DNA of 64,000 nucleotides, taken from assembly GCF_000377005.1 (NCBI RefSeq), contig NZ_AQYB01000033.1, positions 434,001 to 498,000 on the forward strand. The letters are read 5' to 3'. A program made the position numbers and the translations under genes. The notes under the pieces are model-generated. The model was given only the letters and a program-made list of their open reading frames with translations. It made no database searches and was not told where the DNA came from. Origin of the DNA: Streptococcus minor DSM 17118. GTDB taxonomy: Bacteria > Bacillota > Bacilli > Lactobacillales > Streptococcaceae. Shown in pieces: positions 63,991 to 64,000 of this stretch. Every line of letters starts with the position of its first letter. Within the stretch, counting starts at the first letter, position 1.

Positions 63991-64000
63991 CTTACTTGTC

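Overview
The window looks like a chromosomal segment of a Streptococcus, most likely an oral viridans (mitis/sanguinis-type) species. The evidence is the gene content and protein sequences: PavA/RqcH, MurT-GatD, CdaA-CdaR-GlmM, HPr/EI, enolase with an [10 protein letters not shown] segment, and class Ib NrdHEF. Promoters are dominated by the extended -10 form TGGTATAAT, and there are AT-rich intergenic regions and many compact intrinsic terminators. The species cannot be fixed from sequence alone. A complete acn-citZ-icd block between ptsHI and nrdHEF argues against S. pneumoniae, which as far as I recall lacks these genes. No insertion sequence, prophage, CRISPR array, tRNA or rRNA was seen. 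This is core genome with a few accessory patches.

Layout, left to right. 1-5.8 kb: the end-truncated smc with rnc, divergent from mnmE, then a membrane protein carrying a permuted NlpC/P60-like domain. 6-11.4 kb: an RclA/Har-like flavoprotein reductase, dipeptidase PepV, a methyltransferase and an ABC-F ATPase. 11.5-16.7 kb: cell-envelope and c-di-AMP genes, with glmM-cdaR-cdaA divergent from murT-gatD. 16.8-23.1 kb: an unknown membrane protein, a soluble PASTA protein, a second ABC-F ATPase, esterase EstA and RNase J2. 23.2-26.2 kb: an ABC transporter of the TrpXYZ type, preceded by a leader peptide with two Trp codons and an attenuator. 26.2-28.3 kb: a P1B-type metal ATPase preceded by a structured leader resembling the NiCo (czcD) riboswitch. 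28.3-36.8 kb: a cupin, PavA, a locally duplicated ParB-like gene next to budA, a TPR protein, an AI-2E family permease, a lactonase, a small helical protein and a GNAT enzyme. 37-42.8 kb: an amino-acid ABC transporter, HAD phosphatases, enolase, a YueI-like protein and a small protein. 43.2-54.5 kb: ptsHI, the acn-citZ-icd branch that makes 2-oxoglutarate, and nrdHE plus nrdF behind tandem NrdR boxes. 54.5-58.8 kb: an accessory operon of two zincin-like DUF3267 proteins, an ABC-2 transporter, an XRE regulator and a DUF3169 protein, preceded by phased TTGTCAA repeats. 59-64 kb: YccF, a GT8 glycosyltransferase, alaS and a LURP-one-like gene behind a T-box leader.

The most rewarding signals are regulatory. 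They are the Trp leader-peptide attenuator, the metal-riboswitch candidate, the T-box in front of a LURP-one gene and alaS, the 21-bp phased repeats upstream of the DUF3267/ABC/XRE operon, and three genes (murT, an ABC-F gene, a yueI homologue) whose extended -10 boxes lie exactly 6 nt from the start codon, predicting leaderless mRNAs. Start codons were moved from the longest ORF where a ribosome-binding site or an overlapping element decided the matter. Statements about families come from memory; no searches were run.
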